NCBI GenBank assembly: GCA_902464635.1
Contig: CABQKC010000001.1
Span: 1 to 64,000, forward strand
From: an uncultured Caryophanales bacterium
GTDB lineage: Bacteria > Bacillota_I > Bacilli_A > RFN20 > CAG-826
Length of the DNA: 64,000 nt
Direction: 5' to 3'
Part shown: piece by piece, positions 23,433 to 32,175 of the stretch
Layout: every line of letters begins with the position of its first letter
Position numbering within the stretch: the first letter of the stretch is position 1
Program-made: the position numbers and the translations under genes
The notes under the pieces: model-generated
Seen by the model: only the letters and a program-made list of their open reading frames with translations
Databases searched by the model: none
Told to the model about the DNA's origin: nothing

Positions 23433-24707
23433 ATGAAAGAACCTTTGGCATTTAGAATGAGACCTAAAACCCTTGAAGAGGTTATTGGTCAAATAGATTT
23501 AGTAGGACCTTCCTCCTTCTTATATAAATCAAAAGAAAATGGAACTCCTTTTTCTTTTGTCTTATTTGGTCCTCCTGGAACTGGAAAGACTACAATAGCA
23601 GAAGCCTATGCAAGAAGCTTAGGCATCCATTATATAAATCTAAACGCGGTTACTTGCTCTAAAAAGGATTTAGAATTAGCAAAAGACGAAGCCAAGATAT
23701 TCCATCCATCTATATTGATCGTTGATGAAATACATAGACTAGATAAAACAAAGCAGGATTATCTTCTCCCTTATGTTGAAAACGGCACTTTCTATTTAAT
23801 TGGAGCGACTACATCTAATCCTTATATATCTTTATCTAGGGCGATTAGAAGTAGATGTAGGATATTAGAAGTAAAAAGCTTGACTGAAGATGATATTGTC
23901 GAAGGATTAAATAGGGCGATTGCTTCTAAAGACGGGTTGGATAATGAATCGATATTTAGCAAGGAGGCTCTATCCTATATCGCTAGATTATCTGGTGGGG
24001 ATATGAGATTTGCCCTTAATTTATTAGATATATCTTCTGTCCAATTTGGGTTAAATAAGAAGCATGTAATTAGCCTAGAAGAAGTTGAATCTATTGAAAA
24101 AGTGCCTAATATAGCTTCTGATAAAGATGAAGAAGAGCATTATGATACAGTCTCTGCTTTACAAAAAAGCATCAGGGGGTGTGATGTTAATGCCGCTTTA
24201 TATTATTTAGCTAAATTATGTATATCTAATGATTTGGATTCTATTAAAAGAAGGCTATTAGTAACAGCTTATGAAGATATAGGTCTAGCTAATCCAAATG
24301 CAGTACTTAGATGCCAAATGGCCATAAAAGCAGCAGAGGAGGTTGGATTTCCTGAAGCTATTATTCCTTTAGGAGACGCAGTAGTAGATCTATGTTTATC
24401 CCCTCATTCAAAAGCAGGTTGTCTATCTATTGAATCTGCGATGGACTTTGCTTCTAAAACCCCATTAGAAGTAAAAGATTATCTAAAGTTAACTCCTATA
24501 AATATGAAAGAAGAAGATAAATATCCTTATGATAGGCCTGATTTATGGGAAAGAATTGAATATCTTCCTGATTCTATTAGGGACAAGAAATTCTATGAAC
24601 CTAGCTATAATTCAGCTTACGAAAAAACACTTAATGCAAATTATGAAAGGTTATTAAAGCAAGGAAGGACTTCATCTTTATCTAGCTTAAAAAAGAGCAA
24701 AAAGTAA
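23433..24707 (+). CDS. rarA: Replication-associated recombination ATPase RarA (MgsA)
   Basis: 424-residue AAA+ clamp-loader-like ATPase acting at stalled replication forks. Walker A GPPGTGKT (46-53), Walker B LIVDEIH (95-101), sensor 1 IGATTSNP, Arg finger region SRCRIL, and C-terminal block YEDIGLANPNA are all present, as is the RMRPKTLEEVIGQ start typical of the family. I use ATG 23433, not an upstream TTG at 23427, because the promoter leaves almost no leader. A perfect cre-like sequence overlaps the stop codon, but it probably serves the downstream region. Confidence 0.93.
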   Translation: MKEPLAFRMRPKTLEEVIGQIDLVGPSSFLYKSKENGTPFSFVLFGPPGTGKTTIAEAYARSLGIHYINLNAVTCSKKDLELAKDEAKIFHPSILIVDEIHRLDKTKQDYLLPYVENGTFYLIGATTSNPYISLSRAIRSRCRILEVKSLTEDDIVEGLNRAIASKDGLDNESIFSKEALSYIARLSGGDMRFALNLLDISSVQFGLNKKHVISLEEVESIEKVPNIASDKDEEEHYDTVSALQKSIRGCDVNAALYYLAKLCISNDLDSIKRRLLVTAYEDIGLANPNAVLRCQMAIKAAEEVGFPEAIIPLGDAVVDLCLSPHSKAGCLSIESAMDFASKTPLEVKDYLKLTPINMKEEDKYPYDRPDLWERIEYLPDSIRDKKFYEPSYNSAYEKTLNANYERLLKQGRTSSLSSLKKSKK

Positions 24708-24721
24708 TGTAACCGCTTTCT
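24707..24721 (+). promoter_or_regulatory. Catabolite-responsive element (cre) match
   Basis: ATGTAACCGCTTTCT fits the CcpA consensus WTGNAANCGNWNNCW at every defined position. It begins at the last base of rarA and lies about 90 bases ahead of the small ORF at 24809. Function is inferred. The 464 bases from here to 25171 otherwise hold a TTGATATCAA palindrome (24735 region), the small gene and its terminator, and AT-rich sequence before the secreted protein gene. Confidence 0.5.
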
Positions 24722-24808
24722 ATCTGCTTAACCCTTGATTGATATCAAATTTTGATTAACATTACTGACCCCTTAAGAAAAGGGTTGTGCGAAAGGAGTT
24801 AAGAGAAT

Positions 24809-24946
24809 ATGAAAAAATTAGATGAAAACAATAAGCTAGAAAACCTCGCGAATAAGAAATCGCACAAATGGAATTTCAAGAAATTTACGAGAAATCTAGC
24901 TTCTTGCTATGTTGATACTGCATTTGATAACATCAGCCAGTATTAA
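24809..24946 (+). CDS. Small protein of 45 residues, unknown
   Basis: ATG at 24809, preceded at ten bases by a strong AAAGGAG (24792-24798), opens a 45-codon frame ending TAA at 24944-24946. It is followed 12 bases later by a strong terminator, so it has a complete gene architecture. The peptide is basic in the first 30 residues (MKKLDENNK..., ...SHKWNFKKFTRN) and ends SCYVDTAFDNISQY with a single Cys. There is no signal peptide or transmembrane segment, and I do not recognise it. Possibilities are a small regulator, a peptide precursor, or a leader peptide. A cre-like site lies upstream. Confidence 0.6.
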   Translation: MKKLDENNKLENLANKKSHKWNFKKFTRNLASCYVDTAFDNISQY

Positions 24947-24958
24947 TCAATCAAGTTG

Positions 24959-24990
24959 AGCCATCGTTAATTCAAAGCGGTGGCTTTTTT
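24959..24990 (+). terminator. Terminator after the 45-residue ORF
   Basis: Stem AGCCATCG / CGGTGGCT (one wobble) around TTAATTCAAAG, followed by a run of Ts. Confidence 0.85.
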
Positions 24991-25171
24991 CTTTTACCCT
25001 GCACTCAATTACTTATTTCTGAAACGACTGAATAACATTTACTTTTGGCCAAATGAATATGTCAAATAATCTATTTTTTAATGAAAATAAGGGATTATTC
25101 GCACATTATTTTTAATGATTTTTAATCTTATTTCATCTTGTTAACATAAAGTCACAAGGAGATTTAAAATC

Positions 25172-27205
25172 ATGAAGAAAAATCTTTTAATTATTAGTTC
25201 TTTGGTTTCTTTTCTTTCTTTGACTTTATTAATTGGAAAAGTTACTGGAGAACCCCCCTTCTTAAAAGCTGAAGCTACAGAATATTCTTTATCTTTAGAT
25301 AGCAAAAATGCCTATGTTAATGGCGAAACATCCAAAGAGATAAAAACTAGATTAGGAAATACAGTAAGATTCTCTTACGAAGGTGCTTCTAGTGTTGAAG
25401 GTGGTCACGTCATTCTTAGTGAAGGCGGAAAAATCTACAATACCGATCAAATCACAGGCGGCAACAAAGTAGTTGCAAATTTCGTTGCTAGTGGAGAGGG
25501 GCGGCTAATCTATAAATACGGAAATAGTAAAGACCACATGAGAACTACCTATTTAGTTTCTGGTACCGAACTATTTAATCCAAGTTATGGCGATTACCGT
25601 TATGTATGTTTCGAAGCTAGCGGTAGCCCTATTACCATCTCTTCTATTACATTGAATTATTCATGTGAAGCAGAAGCTAATCAACATGGTAAACCTACCA
25701 TTACCTTTGAAGGTGCTACAACTGGAGAAGTTAGACAAGGTGATGAATTTACCTTGCCAACTGTTAAAGCAGTTTCATATGATGGATTAAATCTTACTAA
25801 TGATGTACAAATCACAGATAGTTTAGGAGAAACCGTTAAAGTTACTGATAAAGTTTTCAAAAGCAATGTAACAGGCGTCCATACGCTGACTTATTCAGTT
25901 ACTGATTTAGGCGAAACTGCAACAGCAACAGTAACAATTAGGGTTTATCAAAGAATCTTTACTAATTATGGTTCAGCTAAGATTACATTAGAAAACGAAT
26001 CAACTAATCCAGTCGCAAAAACATCAGATACCGGAATCGGAATTAAAGGGTTCTATTTACCAAGCGGTGCTAGTAAGCAATATTATGCTGAATACACAGT
26101 TTCAAAAGTTTCAAACGTTACTGGTGATATGCTAATTTGTGCTGCTAATTTCACAAGCAACGACTTAGGCCCATCTAATGAGTATCCAATTGTTTATTTT
26201 GGATATAAACCTCAACCGAATGGTTCATTCGAATTAGCGAATTCTAAATTAATGACTGGTTGGGGTGCTTTGGGTGGACCAAGGATGTGGTCAGGAAAAG
26301 ACATGCTTAATGGCATTGTAACAATTGATCCATTCCATGCCGACACAAAATTTGCTGTCGCTAGAGATGGAAACAATATCTATTACTTCCTAAACGATGT
26401 TCTTGTCTATGTTGATGTTAATCCAGCTTTATTTAATCTAAATTCGGTTCCAGGTATCTTATTAAATGGCAATGGAAAAGTTGCTCCAAACGTTACCTTA
26501 AATAATTTCACAATACTTGAAGGGGCTGCTGCTATTGCTAAACTAAACGAAGTCAAGCCTGCATCACAATTCAGGTATTATGCTCCTTATGGCGATACCC
26601 TTAAAAACCAGCCTGCATCATTCCAAAAGGACGGCTTTACCTATTTGGACAAAGTCGCTACCGATAAAGATATCGGTTTCAACGATACAATGGTTACTTC
26701 AAACGAACTTTATACCAACACCTTAACCAAGAAGTGGAAAGTATCCTTCGATATGCAAGCAACCAAGTTCGGAGATGGCGGAAACTGGGGGAAAATGAAC
26801 TTTGATTTCCGCACATTCCACGATAAAAAAACCGTTACTAAATTATCTTTGGAACAATACCAAAACACATTTAACCACTTGAAATTTGAATGGTCTGAAG
26901 TTGGTGGCACAGATTCCGAACATGTGGCTGAATTCCAAGCTGCTATGACCGGAGTAAAAGTAACCGATAAACTCCATTTCGAACTCTCTTGCTATACTAG
27001 TAATTTCAACCAAGAAACTTATGACATTAAGATTTCTTCTACTGGTGAAAATCCAGTTAGCTGGTCAACAAGCAAAGTTATTACCTATAACGATGGATCT
27101 AAATACATGGTTGGCTGCCCGAAATATGTTGTCTGGCATGCCGAGAAATGGTCTGGAGTTCTAAGCAATTACTCCTTGTCATTTGAAGATGTTGTAACTG
27201 CTTAA
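25172..27205 (+). CDS. Secreted multi-domain beta-sandwich protein
   Basis: 677 residues with a Sec signal peptide (MKKNLLIISSLVSFLSLTLL) but no lipobox Cys and no LPXTG sorting signal, so it is released or loosely held. After an N-terminal beta-sandwich (about 40-165), residues about 170-258 form an Ig-like domain (PTITFEGATTGEVRQGDEFT...ATATVTIRVYQ). Two jelly-roll/laminin-G-like regions follow (about 265-450 and 465-675), each Trp- and Asn-rich as in carbohydrate-binding modules. No catalytic motif is visible. Ribosome site AAGGAG (25156-25161). Probably a glycan-binding surface protein serving the polysaccharide locus that follows. Confidence 0.6.
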   Translation: MKKNLLIISSLVSFLSLTLLIGKVTGEPPFLKAEATEYSLSLDSKNAYVNGETSKEIKTRLGNTVRFSYEGASSVEGGHVILSEGGKIYNTDQITGGNKVVANFVASGEGRLIYKYGNSKDHMRTTYLVSGTELFNPSYGDYRYVCFEASGSPITISSITLNYSCEAEANQHGKPTITFEGATTGEVRQGDEFTLPTVKAVSYDGLNLTNDVQITDSLGETVKVTDKVFKSNVTGVHTLTYSVTDLGETATATVTIRVYQRIFTNYGSAKITLENESTNPVAKTSDTGIGIKGFYLPSGASKQYYAEYTVSKVSNVTGDMLICAANFTSNDLGPSNEYPIVYFGYKPQPNGSFELANSKLMTGWGALGGPRMWSGKDMLNGIVTIDPFHADTKFAVARDGNNIYYFLNDVLVYVDVNPALFNLNSVPGILLNGNGKVAPNVTLNNFTILEGAAAIAKLNEVKPASQFRYYAPYGDTLKNQPASFQKDGFTYLDKVATDKDIGFNDTMVTSNELYTNTLTKKWKVSFDMQATKFGDGGNWGKMNFDFRTFHDKKTVTKLSLEQYQNTFNHLKFEWSEVGGTDSEHVAEFQAAMTGVKVTDKLHFELSCYTSNFNQETYDIKISSTGENPVSWSTSKVITYNDGSKYMVGCPKYVVWHAEKWSGVLSNYSLSFEDVVTA

Positions 27206-27228
27206 TTATAAGTAAAGATAAATGATTT

Positions 27229-27262
27229 AAGGCGGTGGGTCTATGGATCTATCGCCTTTTTA
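27229..27262 (+). terminator. Terminator after the secreted protein gene
   Basis: AAGGCGGT (27229-27236) pairs with ATCGCCTT (27251-27258), with further inner GGTC/GATC pairing, followed by TTTT. Confidence 0.75.
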
Positions 27263-27275
27263 TAGTTTTCCTCGA

Positions 27276-27342
27276 AATGACAAATAGTTTTTCAAATGAC
27301 AAACAATGACAAACAATGACAAAAAAATTTAACAATGACAAA
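27276..27342 (+). repeat. Five AATGACAAA iterons with symmetric spacing
   Basis: Exact 9-bp copies start at 27276, 27295, 27305, 27315 and 27334, so start-to-start distances are 19, 10, 10 and 19. All lie on one strand and on roughly the same face of the helix. They end about 30 bases before the AAA ATPase start and overlap its likely promoter (TGGTAAAGT at 27347-27355). This is a binding array, most simply for the product of the downstream gene. Confidence 0.8.
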
Positions 27343-27373
27343 AATATGGTAAAGTAGTTATGGAGACAAAAAT

Positions 27374-28405
27374 ATGACTGACCCCTTTAGCGTTAAATTT
27401 ACTGGAGTTCCTCAAAACCCTATCAGCAGAGAGAAAGATGTTGATATAGTAAAGACCGCGTTTTTAGATGAAACACCAGAAACTAAAGTATTTATCATTA
27501 CAGGTCCTAGAGGATCTGGAAAAACTGCTTTACTTACATATTTAAAGCATGAATTTACCGATTCTGGGTTTTTATGCGTTGATTTAAATCCATTTAATAA
27601 TTTGGAAGAACAATTTGCCTCGAAACTATATGAGCAAGGAAAGCTGTTTAAATTGTTTTTACAACCTGAATTCTCATTTTCATTCAAAGGACTTACTTTT
27701 TCAATTAAGGGAAAAACTCAGATTAACAATGTTTTTACTTTGATTGAGAGAATGCTTGAGTATCTAAAAAAGAAGGGGAAGAAGGTATTGGTTACAATTG
27801 ATGATGTCTCTCCTAGCGAAAAGATGAAAAGTTTTGCCTATACATACCAGCAATTAATTAGAGAGGGGTATCCTGTATTTCTTTTGATGAGCGGACTTTA
27901 TGAAAATGTCTCTGAATTAGAAAAAGACAAGAGTTTAACCTTTTTTCTTAGGGCTCCGAAACTAAATCTAAAGCCATTGAATTTGACTTCTATTGCCTAT
28001 TCTTATGGAAATATATTCTCGATGGATGATAAAACCGCAGCAAAATATGCCAAGATGACTAATGGATATGCTTATGGATATCAACTATTAGGCTCGCTTT
28101 TATATAAGAACGGAATCAATAGCAATGTAATCAAGGAATATGATTTAAAACTAAATGAGAATTCATATACATTGATTTGGGAAAATCTAACAGGAAAAGA
28201 AAGAGAATTCCTAAAGGAAATGGCCAAATCAAATTCAAATAAAGACATAATGTCCTCGTTAAAATTGACCAACGGGGGTTTCCAAGTCTATAAAAAACGA
28301 TTAATGGACAAAGGCATTATTGAATCAAAGCAAAGAGGGAAAGTATCTTTTGCTTTGCCTAGATTTAAAGAATTCATTTCAATGCAGGTTCTTTTAGAGG
28401 ATTAA
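27374..28405 (+). CDS. AAA/STAND-type ATPase with C-terminal winged helix
   Basis: 343 residues. Walker A GPRGSGKT (44-51), Walker B VLVTIDD (138-144), and a C-terminal winged-helix region (about 275-340: LTGKEREFLKEMAKS ... GGFQVYKKRLMDKGIIE). This is the architecture of archaeal-type ATPase/MalT-like signal ATPases that couple nucleotide state to DNA binding. GGAG (27362-27365) precedes the ATG by eight bases. The five-iteron array immediately upstream suggests autoregulation. No sensor domain is obvious. It may also regulate the adjacent GH20 gene; that is inference from position. Confidence 0.7.
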   Translation: MTDPFSVKFTGVPQNPISREKDVDIVKTAFLDETPETKVFIITGPRGSGKTALLTYLKHEFTDSGFLCVDLNPFNNLEEQFASKLYEQGKLFKLFLQPEFSFSFKGLTFSIKGKTQINNVFTLIERMLEYLKKKGKKVLVTIDDVSPSEKMKSFAYTYQQLIREGYPVFLLMSGLYENVSELEKDKSLTFFLRAPKLNLKPLNLTSIAYSYGNIFSMDDKTAAKYAKMTNGYAYGYQLLGSLLYKNGINSNVIKEYDLKLNENSYTLIWENLTGKEREFLKEMAKSNSNKDIMSSLKLTNGGFQVYKKRLMDKGIIESKQRGKVSFALPRFKEFISMQVLLED

Positions 28406-28513
28406 AACCCTATGGATATCTTTCTTTAAAATTTAGTCCTACCATTTTACATTTCTTTTTGTTGTTCTTTTTTCTTTCTTTGGATTGGATATACTTTCAT
28501 TGAGGTTATACAT

Positions 28514-30121
28514 ATGGATGGTTTCAAACATTTTGGCGTGATGCTTGATGTATCTAGGAATGGAGTCATGAAAAAGGAAACTCTATTTCTTTTTATCGAC
28601 TTAATTGCAAGGTTAGGTTACGACACTTTAGAACTCTATAGCGAGGATATATATAAACTTAAAGATCGTCCTTATTTTGGCTATATGAGGGGTGCTTATT
28701 CCATTGAAGAAATAAAAGAAATAGACCAATATTGTTTAAGCAAGAATATTGAATTAATTCCATGCATCCAAACTTTGGCTCATTTTACTAATCCATCAAA
28801 GCAAAAGGATTTCATCCCAATGCTAGATATTGGTGATATCTTGATGGTAGATGATCCAAAGACATATGAATTTATCGAGGATATGATTGCTACAGCTAGG
28901 GAAGCATTTTCTTCTAAACATTTAAATATCGGGATGGATGAAGCCTATAACTTAGGTAGAGGCAATTTCTTAAGAAAGAATGGCTATGAAGACCAAACTA
29001 GTATCATGATTCGTCATTTGGATAAAGTATCTAAAATAGCAGATAAATATGGTTTTAGCTGCCATATGTGGGGCGATATGTTCGTACGTATGGTTAATGA
29101 TGGGCATTATTTAGATAAGAAACCTGATGTAGCAAAACTTAAGTCACAGAATGTTCAATTACCAAAAAATGTTGAACCAGCTTATTGGGATTACTGCGTT
29201 AGGGAACAGGAAAACTGCGAATTCTTCCTTGATTATTTTAAGAACTTCAATAGAGATGTCTGGTTTGTAGGAGGAGCATGTTGCTGGAAAGGATATACCC
29301 CAACAAACTTAAAATCATTAGAAAGCACCGAGATTTCTTTTAAGGCAATGAAGAAATCACCAGTTTCAAACTACCTAATAACTTTATGGGGAGATGATGG
29401 AAGAGAGACCTCTCCATTTATGGTCTTGCCAGTTTTATTCGCCGCGAAAGAATTCGCTAAAGGTAACTTTGACCATCAAATAATAAAAGACAAATTCAAA
29501 GGAGAATTAAATTTATCCTTCGATGATTTCCTTCTTTTCGATGCTTGTTCGACCGCATACAAAAATAATGAAAGATTATTAAATACAGACGGCTTAGCAA
29601 AATGCCTACTTTTCCAAGATCCACTTATGGGTTTATTTGATAAAGCCTATTCCGAATTAGATCCAATTGATTATTCTTCTATATCTAAAAAACTATTAGA
29701 AGCAGTAAAAAGAAACGACCCATATGGTTATTTATTCATAGAAGCAAGCAATTTAGCAGATCTTCTTTCTATTAAATCTAGCTTAGGAATAAAGACTCAC
29801 GAAGCTTATAAAAAAGGCAAAGAAGAATTAAATAAAATCTTACCTTTATATACTTCCTGCATTGAAAAAGTCGATAAATTCCATTCTTCATTTGAATCGA
29901 TGTGGATGAAAGAAAATAAGCCTTTCGGATATGAAATTGTGGATATTAGATTAGGTGGGTTGAAGAATAGACTCATATATGCAAAAAACGAGATCTCTAA
30001 ATATATAGAAGGGGAGATTGCTAAAATTGAGGAGCTAGAAGAAACCCAATTAGATCCAACTAGAGAAGAAGGATTATTAGTAAGCCATTACAAATGGATT
30101 ATTTCTACAAGCAATATTTAA
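28514..30121 (+). CDS. GH20-type beta-N-acetylhexosaminidase
   Basis: 535 residues, no signal peptide, predicted cytosolic. A TIM barrel starts almost at the N-terminus (HFGVMLDVSRNGVMK, then LGYDTLELY). The GH20 catalytic pair appears in LNIGMDEAYNLGRG with Asp142-Glu143; MWGDMF and YWDY are further barrel motifs. The enzyme would remove terminal GlcNAc or GalNAc by substrate-assisted catalysis. It lacks the usual N-terminal GH20b domain, so it belongs to the short, intracellular type. GAGG (28502-28505) is the ribosome site. It heads a run of seven + strand genes reaching GH95. Confidence 0.78.
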   Translation: MDGFKHFGVMLDVSRNGVMKKETLFLFIDLIARLGYDTLELYSEDIYKLKDRPYFGYMRGAYSIEEIKEIDQYCLSKNIELIPCIQTLAHFTNPSKQKDFIPMLDIGDILMVDDPKTYEFIEDMIATAREAFSSKHLNIGMDEAYNLGRGNFLRKNGYEDQTSIMIRHLDKVSKIADKYGFSCHMWGDMFVRMVNDGHYLDKKPDVAKLKSQNVQLPKNVEPAYWDYCVREQENCEFFLDYFKNFNRDVWFVGGACCWKGYTPTNLKSLESTEISFKAMKKSPVSNYLITLWGDDGRETSPFMVLPVLFAAKEFAKGNFDHQIIKDKFKGELNLSFDDFLLFDACSTAYKNNERLLNTDGLAKCLLFQDPLMGLFDKAYSELDPIDYSSISKKLLEAVKRNDPYGYLFIEASNLADLLSIKSSLGIKTHEAYKKGKEELNKILPLYTSCIEKVDKFHSSFESMWMKENKPFGYEIVDIRLGGLKNRLIYAKNEISKYIEGEIAKIEELEETQLDPTREEGLLVSHYKWIISTSNI

Positions 30122-30143
30122 AGAAAAATATTATTATTTATTC

Positions 30144-30866
30144 ATGCCGACAATAGAACTAAAGCATCTTTCAGTAACTTATTTAGGGAAAAAGAACGAG
30201 CAATATCCTGCATTAAAGGATATTTCTTGCGTTTTTGAGAATAAGAAAGTTAGCTGTATCATGGGGGAATCTGGGGGAGGCAAAACTACCTTGCTTAGGG
30301 CTTTATCTAGTCAACTTTCTTATGATGGATTAATTCTTTCTGATGGGAAAGATATAGAAAAAATGAGCATGAAGGAACGTAAAATCGGTTACGTTCAACA
30401 AGAATTTGCCCTTTATCCCCATATGACTATATTTGATAATCTTGCTTTTCCTTTGAAATTAGAACGCGATGATTTTAAAACTATCACGGATAAAGTTAAT
30501 GAAATGGCCAAAACCCTTAATATTTCCTATTTATTGACTAGGAAACCAAGACAATTATCGACTGGTCAAATCCAAAAAGTATGTTTAGGCAGGGCCTTAA
30601 TAAAAAAACCTGAACTAATTTTATTAGATGAACCTTTAAGTAATGTCGATGGGCCACAGAAAGAAGATGTCTTGAGGACTATTAAAAATGCTTTAGAAAC
30701 ATATGGAGTCACCGCAATTTATATTACCCATAATCTAAAAGAAGCCATTTACATTTCTTCTAAAATATATTTAATAGAAAACGGAGCTTTAGAATGGGTT
30801 AAACCTTCTAGCGAATTAGGTGAAGTAGACATTGCTTATATATTTGATAAAGAGGCAAGCGAATGA
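30144..30866 (+). CDS. ABC transporter ATPase, sugar-importer type without regulatory domain
   Basis: 240 residues. Walker A GESGGGKT (41-48), Q-loop YVQQEF, signature LSTGQ (138-142), Walker B LILLDEP (158-164), switch ITHNLKEA. It resembles the nucleotide-binding half of MalK/MsmK-type importers but lacks the C-terminal OB-fold regulatory domain of about 120 residues. The gene overlaps the next membrane gene (ATGA). No permease of the matching type is adjacent. The sugar-binding protein and two permeases at 42.3-46.0 kb lack an ATPase and are plausible partners. Confidence 0.8.
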   Translation: MPTIELKHLSVTYLGKKNEQYPALKDISCVFENKKVSCIMGESGGGKTTLLRALSSQLSYDGLILSDGKDIEKMSMKERKIGYVQQEFALYPHMTIFDNLAFPLKLERDDFKTITDKVNEMAKTLNISYLLTRKPRQLSTGQIQKVCLGRALIKKPELILLDEPLSNVDGPQKEDVLRTIKNALETYGVTAIYITHNLKEAIYISSKIYLIENGALEWVKPSSELGEVDIAYIFDKEASE

Positions 30867-31693
30867 AATTTAGACCTGCTAAAAAAGAATTTTCATTAGA
30901 TGATTTGCCTGAAACTAGAGGCAAGCAGTTTTTGGATTTTTTTAAGACCAGGCCCCTCTTGTTTTTACAAATTGGGCTAGTGATTCTTCTTTTTGCCTTA
31001 CCATTTTTGTTAACTTTCCTAGTTAAATATTATGCGATTTTATTACCTGCATCTAAAACAATGGAAGAAGTGGAATATCTTTCATTTTACAAAACAACAA
31101 CGTTGGTATTTGATTTATTTTATGGAATTTCCTTTTTCTTTATTTTTGTTGCTTTAGCAGGAATAGGAAGAATTATCCGTCAATGGGCATGGGGAGAAGG
31201 GGTTTATTTCTGGCATGATTTTAAAAAAGGAATAAAGCAAAACATCAAAGTATTTTCCATTTATTGGTTTTTATTTTCGTTATGTTTCTTCCTTAATGAT
31301 TTGATTTCTTTCTTAATAACAAATGCGATTGTAGTCTATATTATCTCCGGATTAATCCTTTTATTACTTCCTTTAATGATGATGGGATTGTCTCAATCTT
31401 TACTTTATACGAATACATTTATAAAAATAATCGAAAACTCACTTTTCTATTGTTTGAAAAAACCTTTAATGACGTTGCTTTTCTTTATATTTGGATGTGG
31501 GGTAATGTGTCTAGGGCTTATTGATCAAATTATGATACAAGCTATTTGCTATGTTGCTCTTTTCTTACTTATTTTGCCTGTTTTAATTACTGGCTGGCAT
31601 CAAGTTTGTTTATCTATATTTGATAAATATACCAACAAAGAATATTATCCAAATTTATATCTAAAAGGATTAAGAGGAGAATTTTTAAAATGA
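30863..31693 (+). CDS. Integral membrane protein, YesL (DUF624)-like
   Basis: 276 residues with about six hydrophobic segments. The segment GIGRIIRQWAWGEGVYFWHDFKKGIKQN resembles the cytoplasmic loop of YesL/DUF624 proteins (residues about 93-120), which often sit beside sugar ABC transporter and glycosidase genes. Their role is uncertain. The N-terminal 28 residues are soluble and charged. ATGA overlaps occur at both ends. Family call is tentative. Confidence 0.55.
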   Translation: MKFRPAKKEFSLDDLPETRGKQFLDFFKTRPLLFLQIGLVILLFALPFLLTFLVKYYAILLPASKTMEEVEYLSFYKTTTLVFDLFYGISFFFIFVALAGIGRIIRQWAWGEGVYFWHDFKKGIKQNIKVFSIYWFLFSLCFFLNDLISFLITNAIVVYIISGLILLLLPLMMMGLSQSLLYTNTFIKIIENSLFYCLKKPLMTLLFFIFGCGVMCLGLIDQIMIQAICYVALFLLILPVLITGWHQVCLSIFDKYTNKEYYPNLYLKGLRGEFLK

Positions 31694-32175
31694 ACTATCT
31701 TTATCCTAAAGAAGACGATTATAAAATCAAAAAGAGCAAGGCCATATATCTATATATAAGTATTGCGATTGCCTTGATTGCTTTAACAGGACTCTTATTA
31801 ATTTACTTCCTTCATCCTAGAAACAAGATGTGGCTATATCTAGGTTTATCATTAGGATTATTTTTATTAGGTGTCCTTGGCTTTTATTATTTCTTCTTTT
31901 TTAAGTTTGAATATTTAAAATCAAAACAACTATTACTTCTTAAAATTAGGGAATCTAATGAAGAAGATATATTCATATTTAAAGAAAATAGCAAAGACGT
32001 GTATTCAAATAAGCTATCTTTTTCTTCCTACATATTTATAGATGGAAATGGCAACGAACATACTTTCCTTATCCTAAATGAATCTAATATCTCTTTTGCT
32101 GAAGGGAAGAAATATCTTCTTTGCTTTAGTCATGATTATTTAGTTGGTTATAAGGAGATAAGCGATGAAAAATAG
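31690..32175 (+). CDS. Two-helix membrane protein, unknown
   Basis: 161 residues: a short cytoplasmic N-terminus, two adjacent transmembrane helices (about 19-40 and 47-69), then a soluble C-terminal domain of about 90 residues with no recognised motif. It overlaps both neighbours (4 and 11 bases), so it is made in fixed ratio with the YesL-like protein and the following protein. Likely an accessory membrane subunit. Confidence 0.55.
   Translation: MNYLYPKEDDYKIKKSKAIYLYISIAIALIALTGLLLIYFLHPRNKMWLYLGLSLGLFLLGVLGFYYFFFFKFEYLKSKQLLLLKIRESNEEDIFIFKENSKDVYSNKLSFSSYIFIDGNGNEHTFLILNESNISFAEGKKYLLCFSHDYLVGYKEISDEK

Noticed and set aside
22010..24775. Shared 10-mer TGACCCCTTA at 22010 and 24766
   Set aside because: Short, flanks differ and there is no symmetry or consistent position, so chance is sufficient.
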